DNA of 64,000 nucleotides from Burkholderia sp. L27(2015) (GTDB lineage Bacteria > Pseudomonadota > Gammaproteobacteria > Burkholderiales > Burkholderiaceae): the NCBI RefSeq assembly GCF_009765705.1, contig NZ_LMUX01000027.1, positions 97,303 through 161,302 of the forward strand. The letters run 5' to 3'. The translations under genes were made by a program, and so were the position numbers. This document shows, in pieces, positions 35,665-44,644 of the stretch. Position 1 is the first letter of the stretch; every line of letters starts with the position of its first letter. A model generated the notes under the pieces. The model made no database searches, was not told where the DNA came from, and saw only the letters and a list, made by a program, of their open reading frames with translations.

Positions 35665-36753
35665 ATGGCGCAACATCGTATCGCTGTGATACCCGGCGAC
35701 GGTATCGGCAAGGAAGTCATACCCGAAGGCATTCGCGCGCTGGACGCGACCGCACGCCGCTTCGGCATCGACCTGCAATTCGACCAGTTCGACTGGTCGA
35801 GCTGGGATCATTACGAGAAGCACGGCAAGATGTTGCCTGATAACTGGTTCGAGGTGCTCAGCCGTTACGACGCCATCTATTTCGGCGCGGTCGGCTGGCC
35901 CGAGAAAATTGCCGATCACGTGTCGCTGTGGGGTTCCTTGTTGCGCTTCAGGCGCGATTTCGACCAGTACGTGAACCTGCGGCCCTGCCGCCTGATGCCG
36001 GGTGTGCGCTCGCCGCTGGCTGACCGCAAGCCCGGCGATATCGATTTCTACGTGGTCCGCGAAAACACCGAGGGCGAGTATTCGAGCATAGGCGGTCGCA
36101 TGTACGAGGGCACCGAGCGCGAGATCGTCATGCAGGAGACGGTGATGTCGCGTCACGGCGTGGACCGGATTCTGAAATATGCATTCGAGCTGGCAGCACG
36201 TCGCCCGAAAAAGCATCTGACCTCGGCGACCAAGTCCAACGGCATCGCCATCACCATGCCGTATTGGGATGAGCGAGTCGAAGCGATGGCTCAGCACTAT
36301 CCGCAGGTCAAAAGGGACAAATATCATATCGACATCTTGACCGCGCAGTTCGTCGCGCATCCCGACTGGTTCGATGTGGTGGTGGCCAGCAACCTGTTCG
36401 GCGACATCCTGTCGGACCTGGGGCCGGCTGTGTGCGGCACGATCGGTATCGCGCCGTCGGCCAATATCAATCCGGAACGCAAATTTCCGAGTCTGTTCGA
36501 ACCGGTGCATGGTTCGGCCCCAGATATTGCCGGCAAAGGCATCGCCAATCCGATCGGGCAAATCTGGTGTGGGGGCCTGATGCTCGAGCACCTGGGCTAT
36601 CCGGAAGCGGGCGCGGCGGTCCTGACCGGAATCGAGCAGGTGCTGAGTAGCGGCGTGGCGCACGCACCGTTGACCGCCGATTTGGGCGGCAAGGGAAACA
36701 CCGTCGACTTGGGCACCGCCATCGCGCAAGCCATCGGCAGCGGGGCGGCCTGA
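35665..36753 (+). CDS. ttuC: Tartrate dehydrogenase / D-malate dehydrogenase (decarboxylating)
   Basis: A 362-residue member of the isocitrate/isopropylmalate dehydrogenase family. Motifs: IPGDGIGKEVIPEG, NLRPCRLMPGVRSPL, FYVVRENTEGEYSSIGG, DILSDLGPAVCGTIGIAPSA and FEPVHGSAPDIAGKGIANP. The substrate-loop sequence and length match TtuC/DmlA rather than LeuB. It oxidises tartrate and D-malate with NAD+ and divalent metal. No LysR regulator or transporter is adjacent. The start codon is preceded by aaagga. A terminator lies downstream. Confidence 0.9.
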   Translation: MAQHRIAVIPGDGIGKEVIPEGIRALDATARRFGIDLQFDQFDWSSWDHYEKHGKMLPDNWFEVLSRYDAIYFGAVGWPEKIADHVSLWGSLLRFRRDFDQYVNLRPCRLMPGVRSPLADRKPGDIDFYVVRENTEGEYSSIGGRMYEGTEREIVMQETVMSRHGVDRILKYAFELAARRPKKHLTSATKSNGIAITMPYWDERVEAMAQHYPQVKRDKYHIDILTAQFVAHPDWFDVVVASNLFGDILSDLGPAVCGTIGIAPSANINPERKFPSLFEPVHGSAPDIAGKGIANPIGQIWCGGLMLEHLGYPEAGAAVLTGIEQVLSSGVAHAPLTADLGGKGNTVDLGTAIAQAIGSGAA

Positions 36754-36939
36754 TCGTCCAAGCCGGCTGTGTTTAGGCACGGCGTTCCAGACGGGGTGTG
36801 CAGGGAACGGTTTGCGCGCCTTGTCCGCTTAGCGAGCTGCTTGTGATCGAGGGAAAGTCCCGATGCGGCAAGGGTTTGTGCCGCGGTACTATGCATTCGA
36901 CGCTGATCACGTCTCACAATTTATGTTTTAGTTTTCTTA

Positions 36940-36977
36940 GGCCGCCAGGGCTCATAGCCGGGCGGCTTTCTCTTTTT
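36940..36977 (+). terminator. Rho-independent terminator
   Basis: An outer stem gccgcc/ggcggc and an inner stem ggct/agcc with a cat loop are followed by tttctcttttt. It closes the tartrate dehydrogenase transcript, about 190 bp after the stop. Confidence 0.75.
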
Positions 36978-37038
36978 GTGGCCGCCGTTCACAGCTGCGG
37001 GTCACAGCTACGGCTCGCAGCGACAATAAGGCACGCAG

Positions 37039-37977
37039 TCACGCCGCGCGGATTCTTTCGCCTTCCACGACCAGTGCACCACCTCGTTCCAGATCCGCCA
37101 ATAGCGATACCAGCAACGCCTTGCACGCGACATCATCGTCACCCGTCAGCGGCCGACCGATCAGCGTCTCGGCGCAAGCGCCCATGATGGCGGCGTCGTG
37201 CAGCATCGCAAGCAACTCGACCATCGACAGCGTACGCGCCTCCAGCAGCTTGAACACGATCAGCACTTTCAGCGCGTGGCGGGCATTGCGCAACGGCTCG
37301 GCGCGTAAATAGGCAAGCCGGGAGAACGCGCGTTCCAGTGCCGCTTCCGTATTTTCAAACGGTGCGCCATGGCCAGGAATAATCACGCGCGGCTTGAGTC
37401 GCGCAATCTCTTCGAGCACCGCCTGCTGCTCGGCAAATCCGCTGTCGCCGATCAGCTCCGGAAAGATCACACCAAAACCGTTTTCCCATAGTGCGTCGGC
37501 GCTGATCAAAATGCCGTGAGCGTCGCAATACAGCATCAGCGAATGCGGGTCGTGGCCGGGTGCGCCGAGGATGCGCCATTCGAGATCCCCGAGTTCGATC
37601 GTCGAGCCGGGCGTGAGTGCGCGATCGGACGTAAACGGCTCGCAGGTTTGGCCGGTCGCCTTGAAGCTGAGTTGGTCCTCGTCCCAGTTGCGCACGGCAT
37701 CGGCCTCGTGCGCTGCAATCGCGATGTGCGCGCCGTAATGCTGTTGCAGCAAGGCGTTGCCGCCGCAGTGGTCGGAGTGCAGATGCGTGTTGACGATCAA
37801 GGCTAGCGTTTGCTCGCCCAAAGCGTTTTGCACGAGCGCCAGCGTTTGAGGTGCATGCGTGGAGTAGCCGGTGTCCACCAATGCATTGCCGTTGCGACCG
37901 CGCAGCAGAATATTGTTCGACGATAGCCAGCCACGCTCGAAGACGTGCATCGATGCCGGCAATGTGGGCGCGGTCAT
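37039..37977 (-). CDS. MBL-fold metallo-hydrolase
   Basis: A 312-residue metallo-beta-lactamase-fold hydrolase with the di-metal motif NTHLHSDHCGG, the later ligands in APGHDPHS and SADALWENGF, and the last His in IPGHGAPF. The C-terminal ~90 residues form a helical extension. It resembles hydrolases that act on thioesters or lactones; the substrate is unknown. Its start overlaps the end of the MaoC gene (4 bp), so it is the last gene of the DUF1289-MaoC-MBL unit. Confidence 0.9.
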   Translation of the reverse strand: MTAPTLPASMHVFERGWLSSNNILLRGRNGNALVDTGYSTHAPQTLALVQNALGEQTLALIVNTHLHSDHCGGNALLQQHYGAHIAIAAHEADAVRNWDEDQLSFKATGQTCEPFTSDRALTPGSTIELGDLEWRILGAPGHDPHSLMLYCDAHGILISADALWENGFGVIFPELIGDSGFAEQQAVLEEIARLKPRVIIPGHGAPFENTEAALERAFSRLAYLRAEPLRNARHALKVLIVFKLLEARTLSMVELLAMLHDAAIMGACAETLIGRPLTGDDDVACKALLVSLLADLERGGALVVEGERIRAA

Positions 37978-38447
37978 GCATGAGCCGCGCGGTCGGTATC
38001 CGACGCGGCCGTGTTGGGCTTGGGCATCACCAAAATTTTCGCGCAGCCCACCGTCACCGTCTCACCGCGCTGGTTCACGATTTGGCCGGCCAGCGTAACC
38101 ATGTCGCCGTTCAGGCTTTCCTTCCAGTGAGATTCGGTCACTTCCCAACTCATCGTCAGCGTATCGCCGAGATGCGCCGCTTTCCTCAGTTTCATCGAAA
38201 ACTCAAGGCCGAGCGGTTGGCGTTCGTCGCAAAAATGGCTGGCCAGCATGGCCATAAAATAGGCGACCGGTTGGGTGCCCGACGCAATCAAGCCGCCGAA
38301 ACGGGACTGTGCCGCATATTCGGCGTCGTGATGCAGCGGATTGAAATCTTCGACGCGTGTAGCGAACGATTTGATGTTCTCCTCGTTCAGCGTCAGATTC
38401 TTGGAACAACGCTCGCCGACATTGACGAGCCGTGCAGGCAGCTTCAT
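37974..38447 (-). CDS. MaoC-like (R)-specific enoyl-CoA hydratase
   Basis: With the ATG at 38447 the protein has 157 residues; an in-frame extension to 38552 is not conserved. The hot-dog fold hydratase signature is FATRVEDFNPLHHDAEYAA with the catalytic Asp and His, followed by FGGLIASGTQ. The family hydrates trans-2-enoyl-CoA to (R)-3-hydroxyacyl-CoA, or catalyses the reverse. It overlaps the DUF1289 gene by 4 bp upstream and the MBL gene by 4 bp downstream, so the three are coupled. Confidence 0.9.
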   Translation of the reverse strand: MKLPARLVNVGERCSKNLTLNEENIKSFATRVEDFNPLHHDAEYAAQSRFGGLIASGTQPVAYFMAMLASHFCDERQPLGLEFSMKLRKAAHLGDTLTMSWEVTESHWKESLNGDMVTLAGQIVNQRGETVTVGCAKILVMPKPNTAASDTDRAAHA

Positions 38448-38653
38448 TGCGGCGACGCTCCGGTGGATGGGGCGCGGCGCTCTTGCAGCGCGCGTCGCTG
38501 CCGCAGCGTCGCGCACAGTTGACGCTGTTGCGCGGCGCTCAACTGCGACCATGTGGCGATTTCACCGAGCGTGCGCAGGCACCCGTCGCATAGCTGCGTC
38601 TCGGGGTTCATGGTGCATACGCTGGTGCAGGGAGACGGACGTTGGGCGGCCAT
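38444..38653 (-). CDS. DUF1289 (YdhL-type) small cysteine protein
   Basis: A 69-residue protein with the DUF1289 pattern SPCTSVCTMNPETQLCDGCL-R-TLGEIATWS: four cysteines that probably bind a metal or an iron-sulfur cluster. The function of the family is unknown. The gene overlaps the MaoC gene by 4 bp and leads a three-gene unit. Confidence 0.9.
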   Translation of the reverse strand: MAAQRPSPCTSVCTMNPETQLCDGCLRTLGEIATWSQLSAAQQRQLCATLRQRRALQERRAPSTGASPQ

Positions 38654-38731
38654 GGTTCAAGGGGTACCAAGTCAGTAGGGTTTAAGCCGGCAGGTCATGA
38701 GTAGCAAGGCCATGATCCAGCAACTCATGAA

Positions 38732-39274
38732 TCAGGAGCGCTGCAGCTCGAGATCGGATTCACGCAGCGCCACGTCGCATACCGGCGCGCCCGTGAGCGC
38801 GACCAATTGTGCGGGCGTCACATTGAATACCGCGTGCGGATGGCCTGCTGCAGCCCACAGGCTTTCCAGTTCGAGCAAGTCGGCATCGATCAAGGTCACG
38901 GGCTTCGTTGCATGTGCGAAGGGTGCGACACCGCCAATCGCATAACCTGTTTTTTCCCGCACATATCGGGCGTTGGCTTTGCCGATCGGGCCGGTATGCG
39001 CTGCCACCTTGGTCTCGTCGACGCGGTTCGCGCCGCTCGCAATCACCAGCACCGGCACATCGTCGCTAAGACGTCTGAAAATAATCGACTTGGCGATCTG
39101 TGCGACAGCGCACCCGAGGCCGGCAGCGGCCTCAGCCGAAGTACGGCCGGTTTCGGGCAGCATCACGACGGGCAGATCCATGCCGCGTGCGCGCAGCACT
39201 TCGATAATCCGTTGCGCTGCGTCAGGGAATGCCGCGCTTGAGGTGGGGCTGGCGCTTGAGTCAGGAGAGTTCAT
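38732..39274 (-). CDS. YbaK/EbsC family aminoacyl-tRNA deacylase-like protein
   Basis: The ATG at 39274 gives 180 residues. The fold motifs are AAAGLGCAVAQIAKSIIFR with the catalytic Lys, VPVLVIASGANRVDETKVA, and GYAIGGVAPFAH. Relatives hydrolyse misacylated tRNA (for example Cys- or Ala-tRNAPro). The N-terminal ~15 residues are Ser-rich. The longer frame upstream to 39664 runs through the HMG-CoA lyase gene and is a shadow. It is 70 bp downstream of the HMG-CoA lyase gene. Confidence 0.9.
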   Translation of the reverse strand: MNSPDSSASPTSSAAFPDAAQRIIEVLRARGMDLPVVMLPETGRTSAEAAAGLGCAVAQIAKSIIFRRLSDDVPVLVIASGANRVDETKVAAHTGPIGKANARYVREKTGYAIGGVAPFAHATKPVTLIDADLLELESLWAAAGHPHAVFNVTPAQLVALTGAPVCDVALRESDLELQRS

Positions 39275-39294
39275 AAAGGTCGAGGAACGCAATC

Positions 39295-39342
39295 GTGCTT
39301 CACGTTGTGCTTCGCGTTGTACTTCACATCGCACTCCGCATT
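39295..39342. repeat. 12-bp tandem repeat, 4 diverged copies
   Basis: Units gtgcttcacgtt, gtgcttcgcgtt, gtacttcacatc and gcactccgcatt fill the short gap between the HMG-CoA lyase stop and the YbaK gene. Confidence 0.8.
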
Positions 39343-39344
39343 GT

Positions 39345-40265
39345 TTAGACTTCGGCCGCCGCGCGTTGCTTGGCGAGCAGTGCCTTGCCTGCACGCGACG
39401 CATTGGACTTGCCGATCGCCGTCGAAATGAAATCGCCGGCAGCGACCACCTGCGCCAGATCGATGCCGGTGCGTATGCCCAGTCCATGCAGCAGATACAG
39501 CACGTCTTCTGTCGCCACATTGCCGGTCGCGCCTTTCGCATACGGGCAACCGCCGAGGCCAGCGAGCGACGCATGGAAAATCGCAATGCCTTCTTCCAGC
39601 GACGCATAGATGTTGGCGAGCGCCTGCCCATACGTGTCGTGGAAATGTCCCGACAAGCGTTCACGCGGAAAGGTGCGAACGGCTGCGGCCATGACCTCGC
39701 GGGTCAACGCCGCGGTGCCCACGCCTATCGTGTCGGCAATATCGATTTCGTCGCAACCGAGTGCGGCGAGCCGCTCGATCACGTCGACCACCGACGACAC
39801 CGGCACTTCGCCTTGGTACGGGCAGCCCAGCGCACACGAAACGCTGCCGCGCAGCCGCAAGCCATGCTGCTTGGCCGCTTGCGCCACCGGTTCGAAGCGG
39901 GCGATGCTTTCGGCGATGCCGCAATTGATATTGCGCTGCGAGAACGCCTCGCTGGCCGCCGCGAAGATCACCACCTCGTCCACGCCCGCCGCGACCGCGG
40001 CCTCGAAGCCGCGCAGGTTCGGCGTCAACGCCGAATAGATCGTGTTCGGGCCGCGCTTGATGCGAGCCATCACTTCCGAGCCGTCCGCCATTTGCGGCAC
40101 CCACTTGGGCGACACGAACGATGCGGCCTCGATGTTGGCGAAGCCGGCGGCCGTCAGCCGGTCGATCAGTTCGACCTTGGTGACGGTGGGTACCCAGTCT
40201 TTTTCGTTCTGCAGGCCGTCGCGCGGACCCACTTCAACCACTTTGACGTGTTCGGGAAACTTCAT
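39345..40265 (-). CDS. liuE: Hydroxymethylglutaryl-CoA lyase
   Basis: A 306-residue TIM-barrel lyase that splits HMG-CoA to acetoacetate and acetyl-CoA, the last step of leucine breakdown. EVGPRDGLQNEK carries the catalytic Arg and metal-binding Asp, GHFHDTYGQA the metal-binding His pair, and GLGGCPYAKGATGNVATED the active-site Cys. ALTPNLRGFEAAVAAG is also diagnostic. It is part of the liu gene cluster on the minus strand, downstream of a hydroxyacid dehydrogenase, and a good ribosome site (aggagaa) precedes its ATG. Confidence 0.96.
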   Translation of the reverse strand: MKFPEHVKVVEVGPRDGLQNEKDWVPTVTKVELIDRLTAAGFANIEAASFVSPKWVPQMADGSEVMARIKRGPNTIYSALTPNLRGFEAAVAAGVDEVVIFAAASEAFSQRNINCGIAESIARFEPVAQAAKQHGLRLRGSVSCALGCPYQGEVPVSSVVDVIERLAALGCDEIDIADTIGVGTAALTREVMAAAVRTFPRERLSGHFHDTYGQALANIYASLEEGIAIFHASLAGLGGCPYAKGATGNVATEDVLYLLHGLGIRTGIDLAQVVAAGDFISTAIGKSNASRAGKALLAKQRAAAEV

Positions 40266-40330
40266 GGCATTTCTCCTGTGCAGTGCGCCGGTTCAGCCGG
40301 CCCCGGCTTTTTTAGCGTCCTGACTTATTC

Positions 40331-41305
40331 TTAATATCCTCGGGCAACCTCAACCATACCCTTTACCGCCAGCCCCTGCTCCAGCGCGGCGATCTTGGCC
40401 ACGATCTGTTCGATACTTTCGTCGCGCAGGGTCAGAGCTGAAATGTGCGGCGTGATGGTGATGCGCGGTTCGCTCCAGAAGGGATGATCTTGCGGCAGTG
40501 GCTCTTCGCGAAACACATCGAGCGTGGCCGCGGCTATCTGTTGCTGAGCGAGCGCTGCGAGCAGGTCGGCCTCCACCAGATGTGCGCCACGTGCCACGTT
40601 GATCAGATAAGCGGGCTCTCCCGACTTGGCCAGCTTCGCGAACGTGTCGCGATTCAGGATGTCGCGCGTTTGCGGCGTGTTGGGCAGCAGGTTCACCAGC
40701 ACGCGTACGCCGCTGAGAAATGCATCGAACTGCGCATCGAACTGCGCGCCGAACGGTTGCTCGCCGTGAAAGCTCGCGATGCCCGGCAATTGCTTGGCGC
40801 TACGGCTCCAGCCGCGCACCGGCAGACCGAGTCCGACCAAGGTTTGCGCTACCTGCATGCCGAGTTGTCCGAGGCCCAGCACGCCCACGTGAAAGCTCGT
40901 GCGCGGATGCGGTTTGAGCGGGTGCCATTCGCGCCGCGCTTGCTGAGCCGCGTATTCGTCGAAGCGGCGCATATACCGCAACACGGTATACGCGACATAT
41001 TCCGCCATCTGGCTCGCCATGCCCGCGTCGTCCAGGCGGATCAGCGCGAGCTCGGGCGGCAGCAATCCCGGTGTGGCACGCTCCAGGTCGAGCAGCGCAT
41101 CGACGCCCGCACCGAGGTTGAAGATCGCGCGCCAGCCTTGACGTGCTGCCAGCATTTGCGCTGGCGGTCTCCAGACTATCGCGTAGTCGGCGTGGCCGCT
41201 ATCGCCCGGCGTCCACGCGCGTACGCGCGCATCGGGCATCCGTTCGGCAAAACCCGCGAGCCACTTTGCAGCATCGGTATCTGCGACATAAATCAGTAAA
41301 TCCAT
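40331..41305 (-). CDS. D-2-hydroxyacid dehydrogenase, glyoxylate/hydroxypyruvate reductase A (GhrA)-like
   Basis: The ATG at 41305 is preceded by aaggg and gives 324 residues; an open extension to 41497 is not conserved. The NAD-binding motif GVLGLGQLGMQVAQTL is intact, with LPNTPQTRDILNRDTFAKL, INVARGAHLVEADLLAAL and TLDVFREEPLPQDHPFW, and the catalytic His in ITITPHISALT. GhrA-type enzymes reduce glyoxylate and hydroxypyruvate with NADPH. It sits between liuD and the HMG-CoA lyase gene and is probably co-transcribed. Confidence 0.9.
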   Translation of the reverse strand: MDLLIYVADTDAAKWLAGFAERMPDARVRAWTPGDSGHADYAIVWRPPAQMLAARQGWRAIFNLGAGVDALLDLERATPGLLPPELALIRLDDAGMASQMAEYVAYTVLRYMRRFDEYAAQQARREWHPLKPHPRTSFHVGVLGLGQLGMQVAQTLVGLGLPVRGWSRSAKQLPGIASFHGEQPFGAQFDAQFDAFLSGVRVLVNLLPNTPQTRDILNRDTFAKLAKSGEPAYLINVARGAHLVEADLLAALAQQQIAAATLDVFREEPLPQDHPFWSEPRITITPHISALTLRDESIEQIVAKIAALEQGLAVKGMVEVARGY

Positions 41306-41411
41306 GCCCTTCATCCAGTGAAGATCGGTGCAACGATCGCTAGACCACGCTCGGAGACATGACACTGGGCGTCGCCCGAGCGCGAGCCGCCTCAGGTTTC
41401 GAACGCGGCGT

Positions 41412-43538
41412 TTAGACCGCCGCGAGCGCAACCTCGGCCTCGGCCGGAGTGAACGCCAGCAACTGCGCACCCTCCTGGACCTGATCGCCGATCGCAAACA
41501 AAATTTCGTCCACGGTGCCGGCGGCCGGCGCGTGGATCGTGTGCTCCATTTTCATCGCTTCCATCACCAGCAGCGCATCGCCTTTTTCAACCGAACTACC
41601 CGGCGCGACCAAAATTGCGATGACCTTGCCGGGCATCGGCGCCGTGAGCTTGCCTTCGCGATGATCACCTTCATCGGCATGGCTGAGCGGGTCTTGCCAT
41701 TCAAGCGGCATGGCGCGGCCCTGATGAAACACGGTGAATGTGTCGCCCTGCGCAAACACGCGCCCGGTTGCGCGCGCATCGTCCAGTGTCACCGTCAGGC
41801 TATACGCGTTGCCGTTGCCATCGCTGTTGCTGCCATCGACGTTGCCACTGCCACTGCCGTCGCGCGTCCAGCCGAAGCGGGCGGTTACGCCGTTGTAGGT
41901 CAGTTGCGAACCGCTTGCATCGCTACTCAACTTGGCGCTGACCTCAGTCTCGCTGATCGGATCGAGCCAGCTGAGGTTGCGCGTGTAGCGGCCATTAAGC
42001 TGCCAACCGTGCAGAGCTTGCCATGGCGAATGCGGATCGGCCCGATCGGCGCTGCCGACGCCGCCGTATCGGCTGGCTTCGCGCGCGAGCAGGCTGGCCG
42101 TGGCCAGGGCTACTGCCGCGGCCGGCAGTGCCGGTGGTTCCGCGAACAAAGTGTCGTGATGACGTTCGATCAACCCCGTATCGAGATCGGCGGTGCTGAA
42201 CGGCACGCTGATCACGAGCCGCTCCAGAAACGCGAGGTTGGTATGCAGCCCCACCACTTCGAATTCACGCAGGGCCTGCGCCATGCGTGCCAGCGCCTGG
42301 GCACGGTCCTGGCCCCACACGATCAGCTTGGCGATCATCGGATCGTAGTACGGGCTGATCGTATCGTGTTCGCGTATGCCGCTGTCGATGCGCACCGCGG
42401 CCGGCTGCGGGCCGTCGCCCACGGTGAATTGCACGGCCGCAGGCGTGCGCAAATAGCGCAGCGTGCCGGTAGAGGGCAGGAAGCTGCGCGCGGGGTTTTC
42501 CGCATACACGCGCGCCTCGATCGCATGACCGTTCACGGTGAGCTCGTGTTGCGCGAGCGGCAGCGCTTGCCCAGCGGCCACGCGCAATTGCCATTCGACG
42601 AGGTCGAGACCGGTGATCATTTCCGTCACTGGATGTTCGACCTGCAGGCGGGTATTCATTTCCATGAAATAGAACGGGCCTTCGCCGCCATCGGGCGCCG
42701 CCGCCACGATAAATTCCACGGTGCCGGCGCCGACATAGCCGACCGCGCGCGCCGCAGCTACCGCTGCCTCGCCCATCGCCCGACGACGCTCGTCCGACAA
42801 ACCGGGCGCAGGCGCTTCTTCCAGCACCTTCTGATGGCGGCGCTGCACCGAGCAATCGCGCTCGAACAGATAGACGCAATTCCCCAGGCCATCAGCGAAA
42901 ACCTGAATTTCGACATGGCGCGGGCGCTGCAAATATTTCTCGATCAGTACGCGATCGTCGCCAAAGCTGCTGCGCGCCTCACGCTGGCAGGAGCTCAGCG
43001 CCGTTTCGAAATCTTCGCTGCGCTCGACCACGCGCATGCCCTTGCCGCCGCCGCCGGCGCTCGCCTTGAGCAACACCGGGTAGCCCATCTGATCGGCTTC
43101 GCGGTGCAGTAGCGCCGGGCTCTGATCGGCGCCGTGATAGCCCGGCACCAGCGGCACACCGGCTTTACCCATCAGCGCCTTGGCCGCCGCCTTGGAGCCC
43201 ATGGCCGCGATTGCCTCGACCGGCGGTCCGATGAAGGCGATGCCGTGCTGCGCGCAAGCCTGTGCAAACGCTTCGTTCTCGGACAGAAAACCGTAGCCCG
43301 GATGGATCGCCTGCGCGCCGGTTTCCAGCGCTGCGGCGATGATCGCATCGATACGCAAATAACTGGCGTCGACGCTGGCCTCGCCGATGCGCACCGCTTC
43401 ATCGCATACCGCAACGTGGCGTGCCTGCAGGTCGGCGTCCGAATAGACGGCTACGCTGGCAATGCCCATGCGCTTGCAGGTCGCCGCCACACGGCAGGCG
43501 ATTTCGCCGCGATTGGCGATCAGGACTTTGTTGAACAT
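41412..43538 (-). CDS. liuD: Methylcrotonyl-CoA carboxylase, biotin-containing alpha subunit
   Basis: A 708-residue biotin carboxylase subunit. The N-terminal domain (LIANRGEIACRVAATCKRMG), ATP-grasp loop LLKASAGGGGKGMRVVE and MEMNTRLQVEHPVTEMITG are complete. The C-terminal biotinyl domain ends with VMEAMKMEH, Lys663 being the biotin site. It carboxylates biotin with ATP and bicarbonate and hands CO2 to LiuB. Neighbours and clustering make 3-methylcrotonyl-CoA the substrate. A Gly/Ser/Asp/Asn-rich insert (~41800-41862) lies in the linker before the biotinyl domain. Ribosome site taggaga precedes the ATG. It is directly downstream of bioB. Confidence 0.95.
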   Translation of the reverse strand: MFNKVLIANRGEIACRVAATCKRMGIASVAVYSDADLQARHVAVCDEAVRIGEASVDASYLRIDAIIAAALETGAQAIHPGYGFLSENEAFAQACAQHGIAFIGPPVEAIAAMGSKAAAKALMGKAGVPLVPGYHGADQSPALLHREADQMGYPVLLKASAGGGGKGMRVVERSEDFETALSSCQREARSSFGDDRVLIEKYLQRPRHVEIQVFADGLGNCVYLFERDCSVQRRHQKVLEEAPAPGLSDERRRAMGEAAVAAARAVGYVGAGTVEFIVAAAPDGGEGPFYFMEMNTRLQVEHPVTEMITGLDLVEWQLRVAAGQALPLAQHELTVNGHAIEARVYAENPARSFLPSTGTLRYLRTPAAVQFTVGDGPQPAAVRIDSGIREHDTISPYYDPMIAKLIVWGQDRAQALARMAQALREFEVVGLHTNLAFLERLVISVPFSTADLDTGLIERHHDTLFAEPPALPAAAVALATASLLAREASRYGGVGSADRADPHSPWQALHGWQLNGRYTRNLSWLDPISETEVSAKLSSDASGSQLTYNGVTARFGWTRDGSGSGNVDGSNSDGNGNAYSLTVTLDDARATGRVFAQGDTFTVFHQGRAMPLEWQDPLSHADEGDHREGKLTAPMPGKVIAILVAPGSSVEKGDALLVMEAMKMEHTIHAPAAGTVDEILFAIGDQVQEGAQLLAFTPAEAEVALAAV

Positions 43539-43570
43539 GGTGTCTCCTAGGCTGCGGTGCGGCGTGCGTG

Positions 43571-44632
43571 TTATGCGGTGGCGGCTTGTTTATCGTTATA
43601 GTCGACGCCCTCGGCGCGCATGCCCAGCCGTTTCAGCAACGCGCGGTCGGCCTCGGCCTGCGGGTTGCCGGTGGTGAGCAAGCGCTCGCCATAGAAAATC
43701 GAATTGGCGCCGGCGGCAAAGCACAGTGCCTGCAACGCTTCGTCCATTTGCTCGCGTCCGGCCGAGAGCCTGACCATCGCGCGCGGCATGGTGATGCGCG
43801 CCACCGCGATGGTGCGTACGAATTCGAACGGATCGAGCGGCGCGGTGCCGGCTAGCGGCGTGCCTTCGACCTGCACCAGGTTATTGATCGGCACCGATTC
43901 CGGATACGGATCGAGGTTGGCCAACTGGGCGATCAAGCCGGCGCGTTCGCGGCGCGATTCGCCCATCCCGACAATGCCGCCGCAACACACGTTGATGCCG
44001 GCGTCGCGCACATGTTCTAGCGTATCCAGGCGGTCCTGGTAGGTGCGGGTGCTGATGATCTGGCCGTAGAACTCGGGCGAGGTGTCGAGATTGTGGTTGT
44101 AGTAGTCCAGGCCCGCTTCCTTGAGCGACTGCGCTTGGTTTTCCTTGAGCATGCCCAGCGTCACGCAGGTTTCCATGCCGAGCGCCTTGACCTCGCGGAT
44201 CATCTCGGCCACTTGCGCAACTTGATGTTCTTTCGGGCTGCGCCACGCAGCACCCATGCAAAAGCGTGTTGCGCCATGTTGTTTGGCGGCGCGCGCTGCT
44301 TCGATCACTTCGGCGATCGGCATCAGCTTGTCGGCTTCGACACCGGTGTCGTGATGCGCCGACTGCGGGCAATAGGCGCAATCCTCGGGGCAGCCCCCCG
44401 TCTTGATCGACAGCAGCGTCGAGAGCTGCACCAGATTCGGATCGAAGTGCTCGCGGTGCACTTGTTGTGCGCGAAACATCAGGTCGTTGAACGGCAGGTC
44501 GTATAGCGCGATGACATCGGCCACTTTCCATGCAGCCGACGCGCTTTTAGCGGCCGTTGCGTTGACCGACGCGGCGGCGCCCGTCAGGGTTTGAGTCGGG
44601 GTTGGCGTCGGGGTCAGCGTATTGAGCGTCAT
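43571..44632 (-). CDS. bioB: Biotin synthase
   Basis: A 353-residue radical-SAM enzyme; it inserts sulfur into dethiobiotin. The [4Fe-4S] cysteines are C81, C85 and C88 in [13 protein letters not shown]; the second cluster motifs ([29 protein letters not shown]) are intact. The N-terminus has ~35 additional residues with Thr-Pro repeats. It lies 12 bp after bioD and 32 bp before liuD, so the same transcript should make the biotin needed by LiuD. Confidence 0.98.
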   Translation of the reverse strand: MTLNTLTPTPTPTQTLTGAAASVNATAAKSASAAWKVADVIALYDLPFNDLMFRAQQVHREHFDPNLVQLSTLLSIKTGGCPEDCAYCPQSAHHDTGVEADKLMPIAEVIEAARAAKQHGATRFCMGAAWRSPKEHQVAQVAEMIREVKALGMETCVTLGMLKENQAQSLKEAGLDYYNHNLDTSPEFYGQIISTRTYQDRLDTLEHVRDAGINVCCGGIVGMGESRRERAGLIAQLANLDPYPESVPINNLVQVEGTPLAGTAPLDPFEFVRTIAVARITMPRAMVRLSAGREQMDEALQALCFAAGANSIFYGERLLTTGNPQAEADRALLKRLGMRAEGVDYNDKQAATA

Positions 44633-44644
44633 AATCGGATTCCT

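Noticed and set aside
35647-36780. 377-codon minus-strand frame
   Set aside because: It is antisense to the tartrate dehydrogenase gene.
41328-43112. 594-codon open frame on the plus strand
   Set aside because: It is antisense to liuD, rich in Arg and His, and matches no family.
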